From contig CAYGAG010000004.1 of the NCBI GenBank assembly GCA_964347765.1, positions 1-64,000 on the forward strand: 64,000 bases of DNA. Direction: 5' to 3'. This document shows, piece by piece, positions 44,061-52,130 of this stretch. The DNA is from CAYGAG01 sp964347765. GTDB lineage: Archaea > Thermoproteota > Bathyarchaeia > Bathyarchaeales > Bathycorpusculaceae. A program made the translations under genes and the position numbers. The notes under the pieces were generated by a model. It was not told where the DNA came from, did not search any database, and saw nothing but the letters and a program-made list of their open reading frames with translations. The stretch's first letter is position 1. The number at the start of each line of letters is the position of its first letter.

Positions 44061-44252
44061 TTACCCCCTTATGAACCATGGAATGAAGGTGCTTATTTTA
44101 ATTTCTGCTACAGGATAATCAAAACGCTCAGGTTCATCAGGAATATGCAACTTGCCACAGGTCGCTACCAAGGTGCCATTCAAGACAATTTTTGTCAGGC
44201 CGCAATGCTTTCCTGCAGCTGGGTGCGGTCTTCCGTCGAATGGTTTTAATAT
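44061..44252 (-). CDS. Conserved-looking 63-residue protein with apparent ATA start
   Basis: The frame reads LKPFDGRPHPAAGKHCGLTK, then NGTLVATCGKLHIPDEPERF, then AEIKISTFIPWFIRG and TAA. It is compositionally a normal protein with two cysteines and several histidines. No ATG, GTG or TTG precedes this part. ATA at 44252 stands where a start is expected, about 33 bases after a TATA-like TATAAA (44287-44282), which would make the mRNA nearly leaderless. The stop is four bases before the next gene. No family was recognised. Confidence 0.5.
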   Translation of the reverse strand: MLKPFDGRPHPAAGKHCGLTKIVLNGTLVATCGKLHIPDEPERFDYPVAEIKISTFIPWFIRG

Positions 44253-44274
44253 GGTTGCCCGGGTTATTGGACTT

Positions 44275-44289
44275 AAATTTGTTTATATT
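44275..44289. promoter_or_regulatory. Shared A/T-rich core promoter between divergent genes
   Basis: AAATTTGTTTATATT can serve both strands: it is about 30 bases before the ATA-start gene on the minus strand and about 35 bases before the ATG of the membrane protein on the plus strand. Confidence 0.5.
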
Positions 44290-44312
44290 GCCAGAGAGAT
44301 GAAGGGGTTAGC

Positions 44313-44837
44313 ATGAAGGCAAAAGACGAAGAGATTCGACGTAGATTCCCTAGGATTGTTATGAATTTGGTGATGGCTGTCATCTTTTGGATAATAGGTG
44401 CTTTTGTGCCCCCAACTGTTGACACCGTTGTTGTTCCAGGTCTTGATATCAACGCGGATTTCCTAGTACTGATTGTTGCGACGGTTGTTATGGCTATCTT
44501 TTTGATACGTGCTTTATCGGATGCTTTGGTGTTAGGCGATATCCTAGCAGACTTTGTTGTCAGGAGGCTTGGTGTAAAGGAGGAAAGGTCTCCGAAGAGA
44601 GCTGCAAGAGACTTCATTTACATAATAGTTATTGTACTGGTGGTTACGGCTGTTTCTCCGGTTTTGTCCACTGTAAGTGGAGATTTTGTGAACTTAGCCG
44701 TTACCTACATTGCTCTCGGCTTGATAATTTTGTTCATTTATGATATTGGTCGGATTTTATACAGAATAGTCGAGCAGAAGGCTGAGTTGTTGGCTGATCG
44801 CCTCGTCTTGATGATTGAGAAAAATGAAGAACAGTGA
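44313..44837 (+). CDS. Four-helix membrane protein of unknown function
   Basis: This 174-residue protein has hydrophobic segments IVMNLVMAVIFWIIGAF, FLVLIVATVVMAIFLI, FIYIIVIVLVVTAVSPVL and VTYIALGLIILFIYDIG. Charged cytosolic ends include EEIRRRF and IEKNEEQ. A promoter lies directly upstream. It precedes the ArsB/NhaD-like transporter by five bases and a small charged protein follows that, so the three form an operon. It may be an accessory subunit of the transporter. Confidence 0.65.
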   Translation: MKAKDEEIRRRFPRIVMNLVMAVIFWIIGAFVPPTVDTVVVPGLDINADFLVLIVATVVMAIFLIRALSDALVLGDILADFVVRRLGVKEERSPKRAARDFIYIIVIVLVVTAVSPVLSTVSGDFVNLAVTYIALGLIILFIYDIGRILYRIVEQKAELLADRLVLMIEKNEEQ

Positions 44838-44842
44838 AGTAG

Positions 44843-46123
44843 ATGGATGTAACTGTAGTAATCTTCATACTGATTTATCTTCTGACAGTTCTCATTTCGG
44901 CAACTGAACTTACTTCTTTGTCGGTTGCTGCCCTGAGTGGAGCGTTGTTGACTGCATGGTTTGGAATTCAATACGAAGTGTTCAGTTATGAAGAAGCTTT
45001 AGGCTTTGTGGATGTGAAGCTTCTTGCACTTCTGATCGGTACGATGATTGTTGTTGAAATTGCTAAGAGGAGCGGTTTGTTCCGTGTTTTGGCATTGTAT
45101 GCCGTAAAATTCTCCGGTGGAAGCCCTGCAAAACTTTTTGTTTTCACCTGTATAGTTTCGGCTGTTGTCTCGATGTTTCTCAGCGATCCGATGGCTATGC
45201 TGCTTATGGCTGCAGCTACTGTGACGATAACTAGGCTTTTGAAGTACGACCCGATACCATACTTTCTGTCTGCCACTATGATGATAAACCTAGGTGGAAT
45301 CAGCACACTAATAGGATCGGTGAGCAACATGATTATTGGGTTGGAAGCAAACATCAGCTTCACAGATTTTGTCAGTTACTTAACGTTATGCGAAATATTG
45401 TTGTGGGGGTTGACGATTTTGATACTTTACACACTTTTTAAGCCGAGGCTTGGGAAGAGAAAGACACTGCCTGATTACAAACCGCTGAAGAGCATTACAG
45501 ACAAGGCGCTCTTTTACAAGTCTGCATTCATCCTCTTCCTCTTGGTTTTCCTTTTTCTGACGTTGGAGAACTTCGGAGTCGGACCAGAGGGCGTAGCCTT
45601 AGGCTGCGCTATTCTAGCATTGATCGTCAGTAAACTGGATCCAGCGGAGATCTTCAGAGAGTTAGATTGGGAGACAGTATTCTTCATTGCAGGCTTCATG
45701 TTCATTGTGGGCGGTCTAGAAAAGACTCAAGTCCTTAACGATATATCAGCGTGGCTTTTCCAAATAGCTGGAGGGAGCTCATTTAGCGCAACTCTCATAA
45801 CTCTATGGTTCACCGGAATTGCAAGCATGCTTGTAAGCAACACTGCAGTCGCGTTAACATTCGCGCCGATCACTAGCTCACAGGTCATTTCAGGGCTGAG
45901 CTCTTCTGCTATATGGTCAGCGCTTATTCTTGGGACGAATCTTGGGGGTGCAACAACACCATTCAGCGGCTCAGTGTGCGTAATGGCTATTGGTGCTCTC
46001 AAACGCGAAGGAATCGCTGTAACATTCGGCGATTTCGCAAAAGTAGGTTTGCTGACATCGATAGTTCAGTTAGGTTTCTCAGGTCTTTATCTCATTCTAA
46101 GGTTTGGATTGATAGGTGCGTGA
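44843..46123 (+). CDS. ArsB/NhaD-type ion transporter (SLC13-like)
   Basis: This 426-residue protein has about 11-12 membrane helices. DVKLLALLIGTMIVVEIAKR near residue 53, FLSDPMAMLLMAAATVTITR near residue 112, and the mirror segment LVSNTAVALTFAPI near residue 331 form the two re-entrant hairpins of the ion-transporter superfamily that includes ArsB, NhaD and citrate carriers. GGISTLIGSVSNMIIG and GTNLGGATTPFSGS are the matching substrate loops. The substrate could be Na+/H+, arsenite or a dicarboxylate; no ars genes are near. Confidence 0.8.
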   Translation: MDVTVVIFILIYLLTVLISATELTSLSVAALSGALLTAWFGIQYEVFSYEEALGFVDVKLLALLIGTMIVVEIAKRSGLFRVLALYAVKFSGGSPAKLFVFTCIVSAVVSMFLSDPMAMLLMAAATVTITRLLKYDPIPYFLSATMMINLGGISTLIGSVSNMIIGLEANISFTDFVSYLTLCEILLWGLTILILYTLFKPRLGKRKTLPDYKPLKSITDKALFYKSAFILFLLVFLFLTLENFGVGPEGVALGCAILALIVSKLDPAEIFRELDWETVFFIAGFMFIVGGLEKTQVLNDISAWLFQIAGGSSFSATLITLWFTGIASMLVSNTAVALTFAPITSSQVISGLSSSAIWSALILGTNLGGATTPFSGSVCVMAIGALKREGIAVTFGDFAKVGLLTSIVQLGFSGLYLILRFGLIGA

Positions 46124-46383
46124 TAAGCTTGGAAAGAATCATGAAATGGTTCAGATCAAGAAAGCCGAAACGTGAAAGAACATATGACGAGGAGAAGAGG
46201 GAATTTGAAATGGCCATGGGAAAGCCTTTCATCTCAATTAGAATCGAGATGCCAGAAGGTTTCGAAGAATCATGCCCTCAATTTCTGAATCTGGAGAAAG
46301 ACGAACAGTTCCTTGAAGAAGTTGAAGACTTAGTTAAGAAAAGGCTCACTTACGACAAGCACGGTGTAAAACCTCAATCTTGA
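46120..46383 (+). CDS. Small charged protein in the transporter operon
   Basis: The 87-residue product from GTG at 46120 overlaps the transporter stop (GTGA). TTG at 46129 and ATG at 46141 are alternatives. It is soluble and highly charged, with KPKRERTYDEEKREFEMAMG and a helical end KDEQFLEEVEDLVKKRLTY. No family was recognised; co-translation with the transporter suggests a regulatory partner. Confidence 0.55.
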   Translation: MISLERIMKWFRSRKPKRERTYDEEKREFEMAMGKPFISIRIEMPEGFEESCPQFLNLEKDEQFLEEVEDLVKKRLTYDKHGVKPQS

Positions 46384-46631
46384 AATCAAAATTGATTGCG
46401 AACTTCATTTCGCTCACGCCAAACTCTAGAAGCTTAACTCAATGGCTGCCTCTTCAAGTTCCAGCCAACTCAATCTGTTTCGCTATCCGCTCAAACACGC
46501 GCACAATCAGGTCAATCTGGTTCATAAGTCACAGCTAATCTTTCATCTCAAAGCTTTAATATGCGAACGTTTTCAAAGAGTGATTCCCGACCGTTCAGAG
46601 ATGGCTTGAAAAAGCGTTCGAAAGGACCAAT
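46384..46631. other. Intergenic region with bidirectional promoter and a possible 23-residue ORF
   Basis: TTTAATATG at about 46555-46563 can serve the TauE-like gene on the plus strand. On the minus strand a TATA-like ATATTAAAG there precedes a short frame at 46525-46454 for an amphipathic helix (MNQIDLIVRVFERIAKQIEL). This peptide is speculative. Confidence 0.3.
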
Positions 46632-47453
46632 ATGGGGGCAATGCTTATGATAGAATTTTTATTACCTGTACTAGGATTTCTAATTGGAACTGTTGCTTCC
46701 ATGGTTGGGGTCGGCGGCGGTGTATTTATTGTGCCGCTTTTGGCTCTGTTCTATGGCTTTTCTCCGTCCCACGCTGTGGGAACAAGTCTGGCAACTATAG
46801 TCTTCACTTCACTGGCGGCTACCCTGAACTACTCAAGACAGAATCGAATATACTACAAAACTGGTCTACTCCTAGCTTTGACCACTGTTCCAGGATCTCT
46901 TGTGGGCGCATATCTTACTTCCATCATAGAAGAGCGCCTGCTAGGCTTGATCTTCGCAATATTCCTATTCTTCGTAGCTTTTCGTATGATCTTCAAGCTG
47001 AACTTTTCACGAAGACAACGTCTCGCTGGAGAAAAGAATGAAGAAACCATAGACTCGGAGGATTCATTGTTGAGGGCAAAAAACAAGTTTTCTCAGGGTG
47101 TGGCCTTAGCGTTTTTTGCAGGGATATCCTCTGGTCTATTAGGCATTGGCGGAGGCTCCGTAATGGTGCCCATAATGGCGCTTGCGCTGAAAATGTCGAT
47201 GCATATCACGGTGGCAACATCCATGTTCACGATGGTATTCACCTCCACATCAGGTCTCGTAGAGCACTTCAGACTAAACAACGTCGATCTCACCTATGCA
47301 CTGTTGCTTGTTCTTGGTACGATATTTGGTGCTCAACTGGGTGCCTACACCTCGAAAAGAATTTCGGGCATAGGACTGCGCAGAATCTTTGGAGTAGTGC
47401 TGATTCTTGTCAGTTTAAGAATGATCATGAAGTATGGGCCAGCTTCCTTCTAG
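46632..47453 (+). CDS. TauE/SafE-family permease
   Basis: This 273-residue protein has about eight helices in two related halves, each opening with a glycine motif: GTVASMVGVGGGVFIVPLLA near residue 19 and GISSGLLGIGGGSVMVPIMA near residue 165. That duplicated pattern defines the TauE/SafE group, which exports or imports sulfite, sulfoacetate or similar anions. The substrate cannot be told. Several ATGs lie close together at the start; ATG at 46650 is an alternative. Confidence 0.88.
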   Translation: MGAMLMIEFLLPVLGFLIGTVASMVGVGGGVFIVPLLALFYGFSPSHAVGTSLATIVFTSLAATLNYSRQNRIYYKTGLLLALTTVPGSLVGAYLTSIIEERLLGLIFAIFLFFVAFRMIFKLNFSRRQRLAGEKNEETIDSEDSLLRAKNKFSQGVALAFFAGISSGLLGIGGGSVMVPIMALALKMSMHITVATSMFTMVFTSTSGLVEHFRLNNVDLTYALLLVLGTIFGAQLGAYTSKRISGIGLRRIFGVVLILVSLRMIMKYGPASF

Positions 47454-47572
47454 GGCGTGTAACATCTGATCCTGTTCATTCCTCTTTCTGGTATATAAAT
47501 CGAGAAAACGGTAGCCTAGAGACAGATTTTCCAGATAAAAGGCACCTCTACCTGTTTTTTTTCAATATAATG

Positions 47573-47581
47573 CATATATAC
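47573..47581 (+). promoter_or_regulatory. TATA-like box before the lysine-rich micro-ORF
   Basis: GCATATATA stands about 47 bases before the first possible ATG and 77 before the one with a Shine-Dalgarno. A T8 run at 47556-47563 just upstream probably ends the TauE-like transcript. Confidence 0.55.
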
Positions 47582-47649
47582 GTCTACGATTCCATACGGA
47601 AATCCTGAAAAGCAACGATATGGGTAACCGCTCAAAGGGAGCAAGCACA

Positions 47650-47700
47650 ATGGCAAAAAGCAAGAAAAAAGGCAAGAAGAAGGGCAAGAAACAGAAATAG
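47650..47700 (+). CDS. 16-residue lysine-rich micro-ORF
   Basis: The frame encodes MAKSKKKGKKKGKKQK and stops; ten of sixteen residues are lysine. GGGAG lies eight bases before the ATG, a TATA-like box lies upstream, and a T7 run follows (47732-47738), so it looks like a complete small transcription unit. An in-frame ATG at 47620 would add MGNRSKGAST, but it has no ribosome site. No family is known to me. A nucleic-acid- or ribosome-binding peptide would fit the composition; chance is the alternative. Confidence 0.45.
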   Translation: MAKSKKKGKKKGKKQK

Positions 47701-47731
47701 AAGATCAGAACGGCTTCTAATCACCCACTTC

Positions 47732-47738
47732 TTTTTTT
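47732..47738 (+). terminator. T7 run after the micro-ORF
   Basis: A run of seven T lies about 30 bases after the stop codon, as in archaeal U-tract terminators. No clear hairpin precedes it. Confidence 0.4.
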
Positions 47739-47861
47739 CGGACTCGTTCTGCATGTGACTTAGTCGCTTCCACTTGACGCTGCTTCTTGAATCAATTTTT
47801 GAGGATTTGAGACTGTGTTTGCATCAGAGGAGAACTCTGCGCAGTCGTCCGGTCGGAGAAA

Positions 47862-50324
47862 CTAGATTATCCCTTTTCTCTTCAGCATTTTTTCCAGAAT
47901 AGGGCGCAGCTTATCGTTTTCGGCCTTGATCTTGTCCTCACCTAGAGAATTCATCTGCTCAGTCATATCTTCGACTACTTGTGCAAACTTCACACCCTCA
48001 GCCGCGGAGACGTATTCTACCCTCAATCTTTCCGGACTCAGTCCCAGCTTCTGAAGCATAGGGGCCAAGGCGTCCATTCGAGCCTTCATCTTGTAGTTTC
48101 CACTGATGTAGTGGCAGTCATACGGAAGATGGCAAGCACCTACCAAGACCATGCCTGCGCCACGTCTAAAGGCTTCAAGAATGAAATCTCGATCTACCCG
48201 TCCTGAACACATTACTCTTATCGGCCTTATGACTGGAGGATACTCGAATCTGCTGGTTCCTGCGAGATCTGCACCAGCATAGCTGCACCAGTTACACAGA
48301 AACGCCAAGATCTTGCCTTCAGGATTCGTGTCAAGGGCAGTTCTGATCTGGGCGAATATTTGAGCATCTGTGAAGTGCATCTGAGTTATGGCATCGGAGG
48401 GGCACTCTGCTACGCATGTTCCACAACCATGGCACATGGCTGCGGTAACCTTGGCCGGTTCTCCTTCCTCGGCGTGTATGGCTCCGTAGGGACACTTCTC
48501 CGTGCAAATGGCACACTTCACTTTGACGTTCCTGCACTTGTCGGGATCTACAACGGCTATTATGGGTTCGATCTTCCAAGTCTGTTTGGATAGCACAGTT
48601 GCGGCTCTGCCGGCTGCCCCGCTTCCTTGGGATACGCTGTATGGTATATCCTTCAATCCTTGGCATGCGCCTGCTAGGAAAATCCCGTCGGTCGGGGCGT
48701 CTATGGGTTTGAGTTTGGGATGGCTTTCCATGAAGAAGCCGTCTGCGCCTCTGGTTAGGCTGAGTATTCGGGCGACTTTATCTGTGCCTTCCTTGCGTAT
48801 GGCTGCTGTGGCTAAGACGACCATTTCAGCTTTCAGCTCGATCGGTTGACCGAGAGTCATGTCCTCGGCATGGATAATCAGGTCTTTTGTTTCAGATTCT
48901 TCGAAGATTCGGCTTACTCTTCCACGTACGAAATTTGCCCCGAGTTGCCGTGCTCGTTCATAGAACTCTTCATATCCTTTGAAGTTGCTCCGCATGTCCA
49001 TGTAGAAGACGTAGACTTCAACGTCGTCCTTGTACTTCTCCTTCAGTTGAACAACGTGTTTCAAAGTGTACATGCAGCAGAAGTTTGAGCAGTACGGATA
49101 TTTGTTCGTGTCCCGTGATCCGACACATTGGATGAAAGCGACGCTGTGGGGTCTCTTCCCATCAGATGCCCTGACAACGTTGCCTGCAGTCGGACCGGCA
49201 GCAAGTATGAGTCTTTCAAACTCCAGGGATGTTATCACGTTAAGGTATTTACCATAACCATATAGCGGGTCGTCGTATGGCAGGTAGATGTCGTAGCCTG
49301 TTGCTACAACTATTGCTCCTACGTCGAGTTCGATCTCTTCTGGTTCTTGCTCAAGGTTTATGGCCTGTCTTGCCCCACAGGCATCCACACATTTGTAGCA
49401 TTCGATGCAGTAATCCTTGTCTAAAGTGTAAATAAGTGGAACCGCTTGGTCGAACGGGACGGATATGGCTTTTCTAACGCCTAAGCTCATATCCCATTCG
49501 TTGGGGTATTCAATGGGACAGACGTCTCTACACTCGCCGCAGCCTGTGCAGTTGTCAGCAATCACATATCGTGGATTCTTTCGAATCTTGACCTTGAAGT
49601 TACCTATGAAACCGCTGACGCTTAGTAGGTCAGAGAAGGAGATTGTTTCAATGTTGGGATGTCGGCCGACATCGACCATTTTTGGACCTTCAATGCAGAT
49701 CGAGCAGTCAAGCGTTGGAAAAGTCTTGTCAAGCTGTGCCATGTGGCCTCCTATACTCTCGCCCTTTTCAAGCAAGTACACTTTGAAGCCCATTTCAGCC
49801 AAGTCCAAGGCCGCGTTCATCCCGGCTATTCCGCCACCTACAACTAATGCTTTGTTGGTTACTGGAACCTCCATGGTTTCCAGCGACCTTAGCAGCCGGG
49901 CTTTCGCGATAGCCATCCTTATCAGGTCTTTAGCTTTTTCTGTGGCCTCTTCAGGGGTACTAGGGTGACACCAAGAGGAGAACTCCCTTATGTTGGCCAT
50001 TTCGAATAGGAATGGGTTTAAACCAGCCTCAGAGACGGTTCGTCGGAATGTAGGTTCATGCATTCGAGGTGAACAGGCGGCTACAATAACGCGGTTGAGG
50101 TTGTGCTCCTCTATTCCTTTTCTGATCTCTTCCTGCCCAGGATCAGCGCAGGTATACCGGTTGTCTTTCACGTAGACGACGTCTGGTAAGGTTTTGACGA
50201 ATTCTACAAGCTCCTTTATGTCTATCACGCCGGCTATGTTCAAACCGCAGTGACAGATGAAGACTCCTATCCTTGGCTTTTCAAATGTTTGAGGCGTTTC
50301 TTCCTGCACTGTTTCTTGAGTCAA
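47862..50324 (-). CDS. hdrA: HdrA fused to MvhD (heterodisulfide reductase / hydrogenase link subunit)
   Basis: This 820-residue protein has an N-terminal HdrA domain with GVFICHCGLNIAGVID and the FAD motif VVGGGIAGMNAALDLAEMGF near residue 164. Ferredoxin-type clusters follow (CTGCGECRDVCP, CIECYKCVDACG, CAICTEKCP, CHGCGTCVAECP). The last 140 residues are MvhD, with FLCNWCSYAGADLAG, VMCSGRVD and GACHLPYDCHY. HdrA bifurcates electrons on its flavin and MvhD passes them from a hydrogenase or dehydrogenase, so the fusion carries the whole electron-input module. It follows the polyferredoxin gene without a gap. HdrB and HdrC are not in the window. Confidence 0.92.
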   Translation of the reverse strand: MTQETVQEETPQTFEKPRIGVFICHCGLNIAGVIDIKELVEFVKTLPDVVYVKDNRYTCADPGQEEIRKGIEEHNLNRVIVAACSPRMHEPTFRRTVSEAGLNPFLFEMANIREFSSWCHPSTPEEATEKAKDLIRMAIAKARLLRSLETMEVPVTNKALVVGGGIAGMNAALDLAEMGFKVYLLEKGESIGGHMAQLDKTFPTLDCSICIEGPKMVDVGRHPNIETISFSDLLSVSGFIGNFKVKIRKNPRYVIADNCTGCGECRDVCPIEYPNEWDMSLGVRKAISVPFDQAVPLIYTLDKDYCIECYKCVDACGARQAINLEQEPEEIELDVGAIVVATGYDIYLPYDDPLYGYGKYLNVITSLEFERLILAAGPTAGNVVRASDGKRPHSVAFIQCVGSRDTNKYPYCSNFCCMYTLKHVVQLKEKYKDDVEVYVFYMDMRSNFKGYEEFYERARQLGANFVRGRVSRIFEESETKDLIIHAEDMTLGQPIELKAEMVVLATAAIRKEGTDKVARILSLTRGADGFFMESHPKLKPIDAPTDGIFLAGACQGLKDIPYSVSQGSGAAGRAATVLSKQTWKIEPIIAVVDPDKCRNVKVKCAICTEKCPYGAIHAEEGEPAKVTAAMCHGCGTCVAECPSDAITQMHFTDAQIFAQIRTALDTNPEGKILAFLCNWCSYAGADLAGTSRFEYPPVIRPIRVMCSGRVDRDFILEAFRRGAGMVLVGACHLPYDCHYISGNYKMKARMDALAPMLQKLGLSPERLRVEYVSAAEGVKFAQVVEDMTEQMNSLGEDKIKAENDKLRPILEKMLKRKGII

Positions 50325-51257
50325 CTATGTTGCCCTCCATCCCAATCGTTTCTCAACAGATTCCTTTGCTTTCTGGGAACCTTTCGCCTTCAACTCTTTT
50401 GTTATCTCAACGGGTGAAGCTATCTTTTCTAGAGCCTTGTTCCACGCCCCGGAGGCAACCGGTGTATGCCTGACCCAGCCTCGTTGGAGATCCATAGCCT
50501 CTTCAACAGGGCAAACCGCTTTGCAGGCTCCACAGTAGACGCAGAACATCTCGTTCACATACACTTTGCCATCGGTTTCTAGGAGAGAGAGGGCGTCTGT
50601 TATGGGGCAGACATCTAGGCAGTCTGTGCAGCCGTCTGGGCATTTTTCTTGATGGATGACCAGCTTTCCATGGAAGATTTTTTTGACTTGGATGACGCCA
50701 TCGGGACATTTGAATTCGCAGACTCTGCAGGCTGGGCAGTGTTCTTCATCGATGTTGATCTTGACCTGAAGATTGTCTTTCTCTTCTTCAGAGAGCGAAT
50801 CCATGTCTTCCACAACTTCTCCGTCAGTTGTCAGCCTCGTCACTGATATCAGATCTAGGGGACATGCTTCTTCACATTCAATTTTTCGTGCAGGATATTT
50901 GCTTGGATCAACTTGGATGTCACGGATCAGCTGGGGAAAGCTTTCTTTTTCGAGAACTGATAGAACGTGCTCTCCGTTCACTGTTACTTTTACCGCTCCG
51001 TATGGACAGATTATGTCGCATATCGCGCAGAAGTTGCACTTTTCCAGGTCTATGTTGATTTGTGCGTGCTGAGCTTTCTCTTCAGGGTCTTTTGGCTGCT
51101 TTTCAAGCGTGATGGCTTCTTTTGGACAGGCGAGAGTGCAGATCTGGCATCCGACACACAGTTTTCTATCCACGGTTAAACGGTAGTTTCTGACATGTAG
51201 AATCCATTCTAATGTCAATTTTTCTGCTGTGTCTTTCTTCACCGTTCTCAAAGGCAT
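50325..51257 (-). CDS. Polyferredoxin (multiple 4Fe-4S), Hdr-linked
   Basis: This 310-residue protein has at least five cluster motifs in order: CVGCQICTLACP, CNFCAICDIICP, CPACRVCEFKCP, CPDGCTDCLDVCP and CVYCGACKAVCP, plus an isolated CEEACP. It resembles FwdF/EhbK-like electron-wire proteins that join Hdr and Fwd complexes. A TATA-like CTATATATG lies at about 51330, and GGAG stands 9 bases before the ATG. It abuts HdrA-MvhD directly, so it probably carries electrons to or from that flavin. No fwdF or fwdG exists in the fwd operon here, which makes this protein a candidate link. Confidence 0.88.
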   Translation of the reverse strand: MPLRTVKKDTAEKLTLEWILHVRNYRLTVDRKLCVGCQICTLACPKEAITLEKQPKDPEEKAQHAQINIDLEKCNFCAICDIICPYGAVKVTVNGEHVLSVLEKESFPQLIRDIQVDPSKYPARKIECEEACPLDLISVTRLTTDGEVVEDMDSLSEEEKDNLQVKINIDEEHCPACRVCEFKCPDGVIQVKKIFHGKLVIHQEKCPDGCTDCLDVCPITDALSLLETDGKVYVNEMFCVYCGACKAVCPVEEAMDLQRGWVRHTPVASGAWNKALEKIASPVEITKELKAKGSQKAKESVEKRLGWRAT

Positions 51258-51483
51258 CGTTACGCCGCTCCACTTGATTCAATCTTTTGTGCAGCACACG
51301 TGAAGTATGGACTAGTATTCTACTTTCATATATAGTTTAATCTTGGACTTGAGGCATTTCTAGGAAAACAAGGTTTGGAAAGCGCTACAGGACATTTCAA
51401 GCCTTTGATCTTCTTATTAGGATGAATGTCGGCAGTATCTTTTAGAATTTGCTCTTCAAGAAGCTGTGTTAGGATTGCTATAA

Positions 51484-52071
51484 TTATCCTTTGCTTTTCA
51501 AGCTCAAGGTGTTGCGCGTGCTATTGGTGCAGACAGCAACATAGCATTTTAAGCGGTCACTCTTCAAAATGATGACTTCAAGACCAGCATTATGCAATAA
51601 TTTCTCGAAGGCTGCTCTGGAAAACTTCTTCTTCAATCCTGTAACGACAAGAGGGGCCGCCGTCTTCAGAACACGTCCTGCCTCTTTAAGAGTCCTTAAT
51701 GGATTGGGCGCGTTTTGAATCAACGTAACAGCTAGAAGCAAGTCAAAGACGTTATTCTTGAAAGGTGTATTGTCCGCATCAGCCAAAACCAACTCAACTC
51801 CATGGTACACTTCGGTTCGCTTTCTGGCGTGCACCAACATCTTTCTTGAAATGTCCAAACCCACGATGGCGCCGGCTTTATTTGACACATGGCAGAATGA
51901 CATTCCCGTTCCACAACCTAGATCCAAGAGCCGAAATCCCTTTTGCATGTTTAGACGCTTCATAGCAGCGTCGATCTTTGCATTCTGCTCTTCAGAGTAG
52001 CAATCGTCATAAACGTTCGCACTTGAATCATATCTCCGCATCACGTCCCGCTTCTTCTCCCATTCATCCAA
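51484..52071 (-). CDS. Class I SAM-dependent methyltransferase
   Basis: This 195-residue protein carries FRLLDLGCGTGMSFCHVSNK (motif I) near residue 46, then VGLDISRKMLVHARKR, VELVLADADNTPF and LLAVTLIQNAPNP, the usual motif order of type-11 methyltransferases. The substrate is unknown. It is divergent from nucS with about 60 bases between them. Confidence 0.82.
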   Translation of the reverse strand: MDEWEKKRDVMRRYDSSANVYDDCYSEEQNAKIDAAMKRLNMQKGFRLLDLGCGTGMSFCHVSNKAGAIVGLDISRKMLVHARKRTEVYHGVELVLADADNTPFKNNVFDLLLAVTLIQNAPNPLRTLKEAGRVLKTAAPLVVTGLKKKFSRAAFEKLLHNAGLEVIILKSDRLKCYVAVCTNSTRNTLSLKSKG

Positions 52072-52130
52072 ATGATAATCCTTCAGGATTTTTATGTCTC
52101 AAAGACTTCTAAGAATATCGGTGAACATCC

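Noticed and set aside
46454..46525. 23-codon minus-strand frame for an amphipathic helix behind a TATA-like box
   Set aside because: Too short to support without transcript or conservation; kept only as a note in the intergenic entry.
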